64,000 nt of DNA from Erigeron canadensis (taxonomy: Eukaryota; Streptophyta; Magnoliopsida; Asterales; Asteraceae), in contig NC_057768.1 in the NCBI RefSeq assembly GCF_010389155.1, positions 41,519,633 through 41,583,632 of the forward strand. Direction: 5' to 3'. How positions within the stretch are numbered: the first letter of the stretch is position 1; the number at the start of each line of letters is the position of its first letter. Below the pieces are notes generated by a model. The model made no database searches, was not told the DNA's origin, and saw only the letters and a list, made by a program, of their open reading frames with translations. Below are positions 34,401 to 46,676 of this stretch, piece by piece. The position numbers were made by a program, and so were the translations under genes.

Positions 34401-37400
34401 ATGTCCAAAGCAAGCAAGCCTTTATGTGGTAGTGAAGTAGTCAAAGGAAAACTTATGCTCTCTGATAGTTGGACGAATTTAAGAACAATTACCTTTTTCT
34501 TGTTGAAGTTGATCAAAGTTGTATATGAAGGAGCGATTGAAATAGTAATAGAGACAAGATTACTAGTTCTCATTGTTCAAAAAGCTAGTAATAGGAATAT
34601 TTCCACTTCTATCAGGAATGCCTGATCTTTTGATGTAAATTAGTGCATATGTATAATGAAGTTCTTACTGTAAACAAATTCAAGGGCTTGAGGCATGTAT
34701 TCTACATTTCAGGTACATCGCTAGGATATGTGCAGTGGAGGTTTCTGGGTTTTGAACCCGAGTAAACACTCCTCTTACAATAACATAATGTAGATATTTA
34801 TTTCTGGAAGTTTGATTTACTTCACAAAAAGTTAGGATAAAACGGTATTCACTTTACCCTTTCTGGATCTACCCTCGGGTATGGGGTTGCTAATACTTGT
34901 TTCGAGCATTTGCTGTTATCAATAATTTTGCTAGAGGTACTTGTCCTCTTTTATGCAAAAGAACATGCCAAACATGTGATGTAAATTTTATGGTAATATT
35001 ATTTGTATGGTTTTTCTTTGCTAGTAATTTGCTGACCTTTCTTCTGCTTCAAACAAAGAAATCAATGTAACGAACAAAAATTGTAATGCAAGTAAAAAAG
35101 GAAGAGCGGAATATCTTTCTTCTCTTATAGTGAAGGTAGTATATTAAAGCTGCTTTCTTTATATAATTTAAAGATAAAGATTACAAGTTTATAGCTATTA
35201 GTTTGTTTGGTTTGCTGCATATGCAATTCCTAGTGATTTAGTTTCTGATGAACTAGGTTATCAAATTCATTTATGGATCCAAATTTGTTTCTGCTATGCA
35301 TCTTGTTCAATACATTTTAAAATTGTATGCTACGCTATATAGTTACTCTGAAACTGTGCATCTTATGATTTCTTATTTGCTATATAGTTACTCTGAGTTC
35401 ATATACTATTTACCTTGAAATATTGTTATAGTATCTCATTGTTAAATCTTACTTTCAGGATGGCACCTGTGTACTATATGTATGAAGAAGGCTGAATATA
35501 TGTGCTATACATGCTCCTTCTCCTTGTGCAAAACATGTATAAAAAATAATGACATACTGTGCATCCGACAGAAAGAAAAGAAAGGCTTTTGCACGACTTG
35601 CATGAAAACCATAATGGCTATTGAAAAACATGCACAGGAAGATCAGGTATGCTCATCATTCTTGTCCTCTAATTGTATTTTGTCATTTATGTCAAGCTAA
35701 TTATTTGTTGATAATGTCATATAATAAGTAAACGTTTTGGTTCTATCATTACTGGTTCAATTTTGTAGGAAAATATTGACTTCGATGACAAGAATAGCTG
35801 GGAATATCTATTCAAAGATTACTGGTTAGATAAAAAATCAAAACTCAATATTTCGTTAGACGAGCTCGTTGAGGCTAAGAACGCTTGGAAGGAACCCGAC
35901 CCAACTAGCAAAGCCGAACCACCTGCTGGACACTCAGATGGTGGTTCAGGATCAGAACATCCTTCTGAAAACCTAGAAAGTCAAACAACGAAAACCAGAA
36001 GAAGAAAGTCAAAGAAGCAGAAGACTCATGATTCTGCTGTCATTGCTTCCGAGGGGACTTCTGTGCCGAAAAACTCTAACTGGGCATCAAAAGAACTTCT
36101 TGAATTTGTTATGCACATGGGATGTGACAAATCATCTCAATCTGAATTTGATGTACAAGCTCTTCTGCTTGAATACATTAAAATCAACAAACTCCGTGAT
36201 GCTCGACGTAAAAGCCAAATTATATGTGATTCAAGACTACAAAGACTTTTTGGTAAACCACGTGTAGGCCATTTCGAGATGTTAAAACTTCTTGAATCTC
36301 ATTTTCTTATTAAAGAAGATGACGATGTCAAGGGGAATGTCGTTGACACTGAAGGCCCAGCAGACGATGATGATACCGAAACAGTAGCAAAGGGGAGTAA
36401 AGATAAGAAGCGTAAAATCCGCAAGAAAGGTGACCGAGAACCTCAATCCAACCGTGAGGATTTTGCTGCAATCGATGCCCATAATATAAACCTGATTTAC
36501 TTAAAACGGAAGTTGGCAGAGGATTTACTCGATGATGTTGAATTATTTAATAGCAAAGTTGTTGGTACTTTTGTCAGAATAAGGATAACGGGTGCTAATC
36601 AAAAGCATGATCTATATAGATTGGTTCAAGTTACAGGTAACCATCAATCTATCTCAGTGAGTAATGACTTTTTGTATGTGACTATTGATTTTTAAATGTC
36701 TATGATTTTTTCTTTAATGACTTTGTATATAGGTACTACCAAAGGGGAACCCTACGAGGTTGGGAAAAAGATGACTGATACCATTCTTGAAATATTGAAT
36801 CTTAATAAAAAGGAATACATAACGATTGATACCATTTCAAATCAAGACTTCATGGAGGTAACTGAGTTTCAAGTTCTTTCTTAAAAAGGCAAATACACAC
36901 ATCCATAGTTCCATACCTATTTCCTATTATTGCATTATCTTAATTTGAATATTTGGGTTGCTGAGATTTCCAGTTTTATTATGTTAGGATGAATGCCGAC
37001 GTCTTCGACAGAGTATTAAGTGCGGACTTATAAATAGGCTGACCGTGGTATGTGTTTTTTCCATTTTGTTAATGGATTACTGCTTTAAGCCATGTTCCGT
37101 TCTTCTAAAAATTTTAGTTTGTAGGGAGACGTTCTGGATAAAGCCATTGAACTTCAAGCAACCAGAGTGAATGATGTGAGTTCAATTGATAATTATATAA
37201 TTTACAATTACAATGTTGTTAGATTATAAATACATATGCGAATTAAGAATTTGATACCGCACACATTTTGTGTACATAATATTATGTCTATTGTGTAGTG
37301 GCTTGAAGGGGAGGTTCTGCGGCTTAGTCATCTTCGTGATCGAGCTAGTGATTTAGGGCGTAAGAAGGAATATCCTTTTATCTAATGCTTATTATTTCAT

Positions 37401-39272
37401 ATTATCATATTCCCTCTTATGTATATTTTTTAAGCTGTATACACACCATTTCTGCCTTGCATTTATGTGGATGAGTTATGAGTTCATAACTACCTCATAA
37501 ATGAGGTTTTGCATACTACTAATAGAATATTCTTCAATTCTATATGCTGATTATGTGGTATCTAAGTTTGGATTGTACTTCTGATCCTTGACTTATAATC
37601 ACGCTCAGAGAATGCGTAGAGAAATTACAGGTTTTAAAGACACCGGAAGAACGTACCCGCAGGATACAAGATATTCCTGTAGTTCACGATGATCCTACTA
37701 TGGCTCCAAATTATGAATCTGAAGATAATGCAGATGAAGACAGCAAGAAACAAGGTATCCTGCAGTTTGCCGAATATCTATTATTCGTTACTATGATGTC
37801 TTTTTATTCATCTCGTTAAAAATTTGTATGTAGATATTCACAAGAACACTGTCAGTTCCAGTTATAGCAAAAGACGAGACTACCCCTCAAAAGAATCTGG
37901 GAGAGGTACAGGTACATCTAGAAGTTCTGGCAAGAACTATGAGTTAAGTCGAAATTTGTCGAGTAACAAATTTTTGAACAAAGCTGAGGATGTTACTTCC
38001 CCACGTTTAACACCACATAATGAAAATCGGTGGGATCAAGGAAGAGACAGAAGCGCCCAACCATCGAGTGTCGTAATACCAAGTTCGGCAAATGAAAGAG
38101 AGAAAAATGTAGCTTCAACAGAAGATATTTCTGAGAGTGGTCCAAAAGTAAATGAAACAGACAAACTATGGCATTACAGGGATCCAACTGGGAAGATTCA
38201 AGGACCTTTTTCAATGGCACAGTTGCGTAAATGGAACAATAGTAATTTCTTTCCTGCGGATTTGAGAATTTGGAGAAAGAGTGAGAAGGAAGATGATGGT
38301 ATTCTTTTAACTGGTGCATTAGAGGGACAGCTTCATGTAATGATTCCAAAGCCTTCATCTGATGACAGACATGGTTTCACAAACCTTCCTTCTCCTACTC
38401 CAAATCAAAGCTTGGGACATTTGGGCTCACCTGTGGGTCCTAAGGCATTGGTGCAGACAGGCCATATGGTTTCAACTCCGGTTATTAATATGCCTCCACA
38501 GATGGTTCAATCGCATGCTGCTCAAAATCCTCATAGTTGGGTTGGTGGTCCAACCCACAATCCACAGCCAAGCCCTGTGGCTGGACAACAGCTAACTTAT
38601 AAACAGTGGGTTAGTGGTCCAAACACTGCCCAGAATTCTGCTGGAAACTTTTTACAGCAGCCACTGGCGCCAACTCAAACAACTGAGAGTTGGCCGATAG
38701 TGTCTCAAAATACATCTATGGGACTGGCAGGGACCAGTACAGTAAGTCAAAGCGTGAATTGGGGAAGTCCACAACTAACAGTGAATGTTGATCCTTCATG
38801 GGGTTTACAATCAGGTTCTGGTAGTGTTCACCCAGGTTGGGCCCCTACACAACCGGTCCAAGGGGTCACGCCAAATCAAGGCTGGGTTACTGGTGCCAGT
38901 TCTGGTCCAACCAACGGACCAATAGTTTCTGGAAATGGAAACTCTAGCTGGGTGGGACCATCTTTTAAGCCTGGTGAAGCGGCATCAGCTGGGAACCAGC
39001 TACCTGGTTCAGTTGGCGGACCTTATCAGAGTTCAGGATCTGGGAATTCAAACCAAGGTTGGGGTTCACCAACATCTAGAAATCGATCCAGATGGGATGG
39101 AAGTGAACGACATCAACCCTACAACAGAAGCGGGGATTCAGGAGATAAGCGGACTAGAGACTCTCGAGGTGGAAGTTCCGACTCTCGTGATAATAGAAGG
39201 CATTATGACGAATCACGATCGTTCAATAGTAGAAGACACTCGAGAGATTCTGACAGATATTATAAGCGTTAA
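31477..39272 (+). CDS. NERD: NERD-type chromatin protein: PHD-like, SWIB, Plus-3, GYF, GW-rich tail
   Basis: Arabidopsis NERD (C3H19 family) acts in siRNA-linked chromatin silencing and binds histone H3 and an Argonaute; a similar role here is inference. Ten exons: 31477-32489, 32581-32660, 35459-35646, 35769-36636, 36733-36857, 36988-37047, 37125-37175, 37299-37369, 37603-37754 and 37834-39272. They join in phase to 1348 residues. In order: a long acidic N-terminus with tandem repeats (about 65-210) and a K/R stretch with RGRPLGTKKRGG; a Cys/His PHD-like finger (about 322-420); SWIB (about 530-607); Plus-3 (about 663-795); GYF (about 978-1035, WHYRDPTGKIQGPFSMAQLR); a P/Q/N tail with repeated GW/WG; and an R/S/D-rich end. 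The C-terminal CCCH finger of some relatives is not seen. Intron 8 is a U12-type AT-AC intron. Intron 2 is 2.8 kb. Confidence 0.93.
31670..32110 (+). repeat. In-frame coding minisatellite in the NERD-like N-terminus
   Basis: Six to seven imperfect units of about 60-72 bp encode the theme DSVAGDDVAGVEKxDGGDEL. The centre units are most alike (GTTGCAGGTGATGACGTGGC, then GGTGTGGAGAAGCA). All length changes are multiples of three, so the frame is kept. The unit is strongly acidic. Confidence 0.9.
32661..35458 (+). other. Intron 2 of the NERD-like gene (2.8 kb)
   Basis: Bounded by GTATGT and TTTCAG. It contains no frame resembling protein and no transposon ends I could define. A retroelement-like phrase (GGTTTTGAACCCGAGTAAAC) lies near 34750. 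Confidence 0.75.
37370..37602 (+). other. U12-type AT-AC intron (intron 8 of the NERD-like gene)
   Basis: The donor reads ATATCCTTTT directly after AAGAAGGA, exactly the U12 AT-type consensus. TCCTTGAC at 37585-37592 matches the U12 branch-point consensus, and the intron ends in AC (37601-37602), 11 bases after the branch adenosine. Only this choice preserves the frame, joining GA to G as glutamate in the segment KKELRECVEKLQ, which is conserved in the family. No GT-AG pair nearby gives that protein. Confidence 0.92.
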
Positions 39273-41093
39273 CGCGGTGGCCATCTTACCCATGGTATGG
39301 AATGGATGCAAGTATTGTACAGCTTTTCTGGGTAGATGTCTTTCAGGTTCTTTTTTAGGCTGTAATTCAAAACCATCTGTCTTGAAACTTGTAGAACATG
39401 TGCAGTGTAGCTGTGTAGAAAGTTACCTTAGTGTTGGTTTTCAGGTAAATTAAGTTGGTATGCAGACCCTTGCTGTTATAGTTGGCTATATATTTTACTA
39501 TAGTTAGAGTGCTCTGGTGAATAAAATTGGTTGATCCAAAATCATGTTCAGACTAAACATTCTGATTTTCAACTGTTCCATTGGCTTTTTTTTTTTTTTT
39601 TTATAATTTTGCAAACAAAAAACACTAATGGTTGCAGCAGTCAATTGTGTTTGACTTTGCCTTTGAAGTTAAAACAGCCAATGGACTTTAACTTTTTTCT
39701 GCTGTCGCCATAATACCAAGAATTAGTTGAAATATTCGATTTTGGTCCATATAGATACCTCATTGGGATAATAGGGTGGGAAATGCTCTGTTGGTTACAA
39801 CTTAAGCTTCCTCAGAAAGGATTGTTTGTTTTGGTTTTATAAACTGCTGAACAGACATCATAATAGCTTGGATGCTGATATTCTTCACTTGGTTTCTAAG
39901 ATCAATATAAGCCTGTAATCAAATTAAAGCATGCTTCTAAAACAACTTCAAACATTCAATTCTCAATTTAGAAAATTTTTGGCATTCTGTCTTCAGTGCA
40001 AGAGCGCTTCATGTTAGAACCAAATCAAACTCTGGATGGGCTAATGGGAGGATATTGCTTAAGTTAAAAAAAATATATAAAAGTAAAGATTAGCATATAG
40101 TCATTGCTCATTACACAATAGTCCTAGTTTAGGTTATGCCGTGGCCCAATTTGATCTGGACCCAATTTAAACCATCTAAAATGCGTCATGCGTGTTAACG
40201 TAATAGCGTGTATCAAAACATCTAATTTGTGAATGTTAAAAAAAAAACCCAATCTAATTTGTGTTGTATATGTCATCTCCAATTAAGCCATCAAAAATGG
40301 TGTAATTTAATTTCTATCATCCCAAACTTTTTGTCGTATTATATCATATTCGATACAATAAATATCACCTCAAGACTCACGTTCTAATATCTTTTATTTT
40401 AACCTTGTTATACTAAGTCACATGTTTAATCTGATATATTTCCTATACTGTTGTTCGCTAAAAGACCTTAAAGTACTCGGGAGTCCCCTGAAGTGAAACA
40501 TAACAATATTATGGCAAATAAGTAATTAATTGACCTTTTTCTGATTAGTAGGAAGAAGAGATATCTTTCTTGTTCGAGCAATTGCTTCAAGGGAAGAAAA
40601 GGAAGCCAGCTATTGAGTTTCCGGACATTAATAAGATGTTGTTATACCGAATTCAAGACATTGATTATTGCGACTTCTGATAGCAATTTTGGATACAAAA
40701 AAGAAAATAGGTAATTAATTCAACCTGTTTTAAAAATAGGTATCTAAAATCTTTCATTTGAATTATGTCACGTGTTTGTAGTCTACATGTAGGCTTTGAT
40801 TAACCACGATAGTTTGTCACAAAGATGTGGCACCTAACAATGACGGCCCCGAGGATTTAAATACTCAAACGATCAAAAAAGAATGTTTCTAACTGCTAAT
40901 GAATTCAAATATATAAACAAAAAATTTTATAAATAATAACTAACGTTATATCAATATATATATATATATATATATTTCAAAATTTTGTGCTCCCTTCGAA
41001 AATGTGCTCGGACCTGAAATCCCCGGCCTCCCTGGCAACTAAATGCGTACATATATTACTGAATTTAGTTTAGTCAATTCATAAATGAAGTTA
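39273..41093. other. 3' flank of NERD-like gene and intergenic DNA
   Basis: The 3' UTR probably ends shortly after AATAAAATT at 39521. A T18-type run lies at 39585. A 43-codon exon-like piece is at 40552-40680. Nothing else was recognised. Confidence 0.5.
40552..40680 (+). pseudogene. Orphan exon-like fragment of unknown family
   Basis: Directly after a pyrimidine-poor TTAGTAG lies a frame of 42 residues plus stop that reads like real protein (EEEISFLFEQLLQGKKRKPA, then IEFPDINKML, ending DYCDF). It has no ATG near its start, and its neighbours do not extend it. I do not recognise the family. It could be the last exon of a decayed or captured gene. Confidence 0.35.
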
Positions 41094-41735
41094 GGCTATC
41101 TCCAATGCTAAGGACGTCTTTAAGGCATCCTTGAGCTGTCACATCATATCCTTACAAATCCTTATATGAGTACATAGACTATCTTTATAAGTGATTTGTT
41201 AGTTTGGTTCACCCAATATAATAATAATACTTCACAAAAGGACAGATTCTTAGCAAACCAACTCACACGATCTGGTCTTCATTTCAAACTAAGATTGAGC
41301 TCATGTTCTTTACACATGTCAACTATCTAGTGGATAGTACCAATATAAGATAATAAAGCTATATATATAATTGTATTAATAAAATAAAAAAAATGGTTTA
41401 GGTTGGGTTGTGAATGTGAGTAAAATTTGAGTTAGATTGGGTTGTATATGTAGAAGAGAGAGAAATTAGTTTTTAATTAAAGAATGAGTTGGTTTGGTTC
41501 ACTGATGTGGGTAGTCTTATAAATCCTTCAAATCTTATAATTTTATCTCCAACCATACAAACATCCTTAGATATCCTTACATATCCGTTTACCTTCAACT
41601 AAAAACAAAAATATATTAAGTAAGGACAAGTAAGGGCATCCTTAAAAAAAATCCTTAGTTTTGGACAAGCTTTAACGGCAAAGGATATCCAAGGGCATCT
41701 AATGACGCCTAAGGACACCCCCATTGGAGATAGCC
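41094..41735. mobile_element. PIF/Harbinger-type MITE, 'GGCTATCTCCAATG' family, copy 1
   Basis: It begins GGCTATCTCCAATGCTAAGG and ends ACCCCCATTGGAGATAGCC. The flanks are TTA on the left and TAG on the right, so the usual three-base duplication is imperfect. It is longer than copy 2 because of extra internal sequence (about 41180-41520) that contains a duplicated TTTGGTTCAC. Confidence 0.75.
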
Positions 41736-41804
41736 TAGTAGTATGGTATGTAGGCAATTGTCACATCATCTTTGATACACGTGGGTAGCTGCGTTACTAA
41801 TTAA

Positions 41805-42107
41805 GGCTATCTCTAATGCTAAGGACACCCTTAAACGTCCTTGAGCTGCCATATCATATCTTTACAAATCCTTATACATCCTTACAAATCCTTATACAGC
41901 CTTACAAATCCTTCAAATCTTATAATTTTATCTCCAACCATACAAACATCCTTACATATCCTTTCACCTCCACTAAAAACAAAAATATATTATGTAAGGA
42001 CAAGTAAGGGCATCCTTCAAAAAATTCTTAGTTTTGGACAAACTTCAACGGCAAAGGATATCCAAAGGCACCTAAGAACACCCAAGGGCACCCCATTGGA
42101 GATAGCC
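41805..42107. mobile_element. PIF/Harbinger-type MITE, copy 2, TAA duplication
   Basis: This 303-bp copy begins GGCTATCTCTAATGCTAAGG and ends CCCCATTGGAGATAGCC, with TAA on both sides (41802-41804 and 42108-42110). Its interior repeats CTTACAAATCCTTATACA three times. It lies only 69 bp after copy 1 in the same orientation. Confidence 0.85.
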
Positions 42108-42110
42108 TAA

Positions 42111-43150
42111 TGAAAGTCTATGTATACAAGCACGTACGTTTAGTTAGAACGAAAAAAATAAGAGTGCACTTTTTCGGTGTATTTTTTCGACAAAACTAAA
42201 TCAATAACATATAACTCAAATACTAGCTAATCAACCTGGATTCAATCCGGACAGTTAAAAACATGTTTTTATTATATATACAAGATAAAAGTATTTGTAA
42301 CAGGTAGATTTTAATATTAATATTATCGAATTATTAAAACTTTGAACATAACAATCATTTGAAAGATTCAAAATGCCAGTACAAATTGTATATTTGAAAC
42401 TTTTGAGTACTTGAATTAATACACATATAAAAGTGTTTTTCCATTAAAAAAACAATTGTTAAATTAAAAAAAAAAACCTTTTGGAATATGACATCATCCT
42501 TAATAAAAAAAAAAAGGTGTATAGATAATTTTTAGTTTGCCACACCAACTTTTTACTAAAAATATTTTTTAAAACAATCATCTTTTATTTCTAAATTCTA
42601 ATAGAGATATCTTAAAGTACTTACATCATAGTATCATATATGCTAAATAGATGATTTTCCTCAATTTTAAGAAGCAAATCTATTATACATGTGGTTTTAT
42701 TAAATACTACTCTAATATATACATATTGATCTTGGCCAAAAGATTTTTTATTTGGGAGATAATTATATGTGTTTACTACTCTATATATTTCATGCATTGT
42801 CAATGAGTTCTTGATCTACGGGGTAGATAAAAGACTTTGTCTTTCTGAATGTCACTTATTGAAGTTCGGGTATAAGCGTTCAAATAACTTGGGGAAAACT
42901 ATTTGTAACCTAAATTTGTCGTTAGAAATAATGAAATAAATATTTCATGCATTGAATTTCCGACCATGGTTAAATTCAATTTGGTATCTAGGCTCATTTC
43001 AACGTCATCTCTGTTAAAAAGCCAAATCATTGCCCTTCGCCCTTCCTAAATGCCCTAGATGGCCACCTTCTAAAATAGCATGCGAGTATGTGACATATAC
43101 ACAATACTTTGGAGTTAAATAAACAACAATGGCCTTACATGTCACATATA
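42111..43150. other. Intergenic AT-rich DNA
   Basis: No gene was recognised. A weak Helitron-like hairpin (CTGGATTCAATCCGG at 42235) follows a CTAG, but the pairing is short. Confidence 0.4.
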
Positions 43151-43153
43151 TAA

Positions 43154-43717
43154 GAGGGTGCCCAATGGACTCGTCTCTCTGCTCGTTCGACATCCCCAGA
43201 CAAGTCCACACCGTTGGGTGGGACTCGTTCCTGGCTCGTGCGCGGGTCTCGCCCGATGGTCTCGTTCCTGCAGAGACATGCAGGGACGAGAGTGAGTGTT
43301 TGGATTTTGATTTTTTTTTTCAAATATAGAGGTAGAAGACAAAAGATAAAACTTTGGAAAGTCGGCAAAACAGACCCCTTCAAGTGTTTGGAAGATTTTT
43401 TCCGGCGGCCAGAAGTTGTTGCGAAGAAGAAGATGGGTCGACGGGGGTATAAGGAAGAAGATAAGGTTTTTCACTTTTTTTAGTTGTCTTTTACTGAAAC
43501 TCAATTGAATGGTGGAGCCGATGGGGGTTAAACTTATCATTATTATTATTATTGTTATTATTATTATTATTATTTTAGAGGGTTAAAAGTGTAAAGTTTA
43601 GATAAAATGATGCATTGGGTGCATTTTGAGACAATTAGTCCTTAGAGTGTTTTTTGCTGATGTTGTGCTGACAGGGACTAGTCCTTGAGGGATCAGTCTA
43701 ACCCATTGGGTAGCCTC
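43154..43717. mobile_element. PIF/Harbinger-type MITE with 'GAGGgTgCCCAATGG' ends
   Basis: Left end GAGGGTGCCCAATGG and right end CCATTGGGTAGCCTC are inverted, and both flanks read TAA (43151-43153 and 43718-43720). The interior is GC-richer and holds overlapping open frames and a (TTA)n run at 43540-43574. I regard those frames as incidental. Confidence 0.8.
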
Positions 43718-43720
43718 TAA

Positions 43721-45243
43721 ATGTATGTATGTTGTCCATTTTAAAATAAGAGGGTAGTATATTGATTTATCAAATACTACGATTTATTTATCAGAATTAT
43801 GTAAAGTTAGCTTATACAATACGTATATAATCTTATGTATATTTGAAAAGTTGTATATCGATTAATCAAAATTTATGTTAAAATATCATCTCCTTTCTGA
43901 AAACATCTCTACCTGGAAATTGGAACTAAAACTGAAGACAAGAACAAGTCGATTCATTTCAAGTGGTAGTTTTGGATATTTTTCATTAGTGTTAGTTACA
44001 CCTATCAACGTCTTGATTTCTGTGGTCGCAAATATCATAATTATATTAAGTTGCCTATCATTTAATTTGCGTTTCTATAATATATAAATATATTTTTGCC
44101 TTTATATATTAAAAACATTTTGTTGTTATCTTTTGAGCTGGCTTTTTTAGAATATTTCACACAAGTTTATACATATATCTTCAATAGAATTTAAATCCAC
44201 AAAATTCTTCACCGAAACGGGTACGGCAAAGGGTACGAGAATGATACGGGAACGAGAAACGGCAAAACTAAAAAATCCAAGATACGGGTACGACAATAAA
44301 AAAAATTATACAAATATAAATTATATCGATTTTTTATAGAGAGAAACTCAAGACTTGAAAGATTATGTATAATTGTATATGTTAACTGTATAATATATGT
44401 TTGATCAGTGATCACTCATCGAATATTTAGTGTTTAATAATTGGTTTTGGAATAGAAAAATCTAAATGTTTATCAAATTATATATAATATAGCCCGTTTG
44501 GGTTTGGAGATATGTACAATGCAGTCGTATTTTAAAATCCTAATATTAATTAGAAACAACATGAAACTTCAAAGAAAATTTTCGGTATTTATAGAAAATT
44601 CAAGGAAACGTTTCATATGTGTTTCGTACACGGAACATTTCTATGAAGTTTTCAAAACGAATACGCCTACCTGTTTGGAGTTTCGGTGCATCATAGGTCT
44701 AGGTCCTAACCCAAAAAATGTATTTATGGAAAGATAGATATAACTATAAAACGCATATACTTTATAATTTCATAATAATGATATTGTATTGCTTTTGAAA
44801 TAATACTAGACTAGATAGACAAGGTTATTGCTCAACACATAATATGTTACTTGTTTGGTGTAAGTATTGTGTTAGTTGGTGTTTACCCACTCTGTCACAT
44901 GGCATGCTTCAAGTGTACATTACCTTTGCCACTATTTGGTCATGAGGCCAAGACAAAGGTTTGGTAAATACAATTGAGGCCATGGGCCATTCATTTTTTT
45001 AGTTGGTGTTAATAATGTTTGGACCCTCCTTCTCTTCCTAATAATAATGATAATAATACAATCAATTGATCATGATATTTATAATCCAATTATGACCGGT
45101 CCTATCTGAGAGATGGTTTGGTCAGATGGTGATGATCAGTGTCTCTATTGGTAATACACTAATACATTTTAGTTTTTTTATTTTTTTATTTTTTGAACAG
45201 CAAATTAAATGTGATATACATTCATAATAACAAAGCAACCATG
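43721..45243. other. Intergenic DNA with a relative of the 20.4-kb MITE
   Basis: At about 44213-44690 subterminal motifs (CCGAAACGGGTACGGCAAAG, GGGTACGAGAATGATACGGG) and the end TTTCGGTGCATCATAG resemble the MITE in the VHA-c intron. Exact ends and duplication were not fixed. No gene seen. Confidence 0.5.
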
Positions 45244-45428
45244 TAGAGATCGGGGCAAGGGGGACTAATGTCTCTTTCCAAATTTAGATTTTGTTATGTA
45301 TTTTTAATTTTTTTTATGAATTTTTAAAATTTTTCTATAGATTTTTAATATTTTGCCCATTTTAGATTTATATTTCATGAATTTTCTAATTTTGCCCCCT
45401 CGGGAAAAAAAATTGGGTTCCGCCTCTG
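45244..45428. mobile_element. hAT-type MITE, 8-bp duplication CAACCA(T/G)G
   Basis: It starts TAGAGATCGGGGCAAGGGGG and ends GGGTTCCGCCTCTG, a typical hAT CAGAGGCGGA-type end. The flanks CAACCATG (45236-45243) and CAACCAGG (45429-45436) differ at one base. It is an inverted relative of the element at 55460. Confidence 0.75.
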
Positions 45429-45436
45429 CAACCAGG

Positions 45437-46676
45437 TGATACATTTTAATTACCTAGTTAAGTTTTGTAAAGCTCAATTGTTTTGTACATTTAGAAGATC
45501 ATAGGACTCAAAATAAGATTGATTATACTTAAATGAGTCCAATTCTTATTTCATGGGACCATAAGTTTATTAAGCCTGTAATAATCATTAAGCCAATACG
45601 AAGGCGGTTTTCACATGTGGTTATTTTTATAATTCATTTTATCATCGATCTGAAGTTAATTGTTATCGATTCATCTATAATCTTATGGATGATACATGTT
45701 GTCTCAATGTTTACAAAGTTTTCTGGAATCAACTGATCATCAAGGTCAAATTAAAACATGTTAGACATTTGATATAGTCATTGAATAACTAATTAATGCT
45801 GGTAACATATTATACATTTGATCATGCGTCATTATCGAATTCAATAAGTTGGTAATTGGTATATTACCATACAAAAGACTGCTAGGCTGAGATGGAAATG
45901 GCCATCGCCCCATATATAGGTGATGATCACGCTGAAAGGCTCCTTACTAGCTCTAACAGCGCTTCTTACCATTAATTTCTATTGCTAAGTACTTAAGTTT
46001 ATATACCCGTGCATGTTTTCATCCCTTTATGGCTTTATGAATGATTTTTCCATCTAAATTCGAGATTAAAATAATAACTTGTTCAAAGTTAATGGTGAAA
46101 ATACGAAAAATACAGGAAATAAAATGATTACGGGTTCAAAGTTATGGTAAAAGCATTGTGAAAAAAGTAAAAGAAATTTAAAACGATAATGGTCAAAGTC
46201 AGGAGATTAAAATGAGTATTAACCTTCTTTTACACTCCTAATTACTGTAATTTTATCTAAACTGTTACCTGTTATATTTAGATGGAAACTGTAAGCAACA
46301 TCTCTATTTAGGTAAGGTAAGGTCTGCATACATCTTAACCCCAATACACCGTCAAGGTATTGGGGCTCAAAACCCGCAGAAGATGACACTGAGCAGTTTC
46401 TTTCTTTCTTTTTCTTTACCGGTTATATTTACTCATGGGAGTCATGGTCTCATGGATCGATAACATTTGGAGGGGATATATAGAAAAATATGATACGAGT
46501 TATACATCGTATTATGTTGGAGCAGCTGCCACTGATTGGTAATCAAAATTACTTAAAAGTTGTGACCCCATGGGAAGATATTTCGATTTTATATAAGAAC
46601 ACCATCTAGTCATCGACCACGTGTATTTCCAATTAATATTGTCAACTATATGTTTTTCTCTTTAGCAAGGTTCTAA
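45437..46676. other. Intergenic DNA with a SINE-like fragment at about 46305-46400
   Basis: The phrase GGTAAGGTCTGCATACATCT followed by TAACCCC is typical of a plant SINE. Its neighbour sequence AATACACCGTCAAGGTATTG is palindromic. No gene recognised. Confidence 0.4.

Noticed and set aside
37755..37833. Second possible U12 intron (donor GTATCCTGC) after exon 9 of the NERD-like gene
   Set aside because: The donor only partly fits U12 and no good TCCTTRAC branch site precedes the TAG acceptor. An ordinary U2 intron is simpler.
38935..39453. 172-codon frame overlapping the end of the NERD-like gene
   Set aside because: It is out of frame with the conserved protein. Codon content and family matches support the longer frame.
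42224..42260. Helitron 3' end at 42.2 kb
   Set aside because: The hairpin is short with a mismatch, and no partner end or related copy was seen.
43142..43540. 132-codon minus-strand frame and overlapping plus-strand frames
   Set aside because: All lie inside a PIF/Harbinger-type MITE defined by its ends and TAA duplication. The reading frames look incidental.
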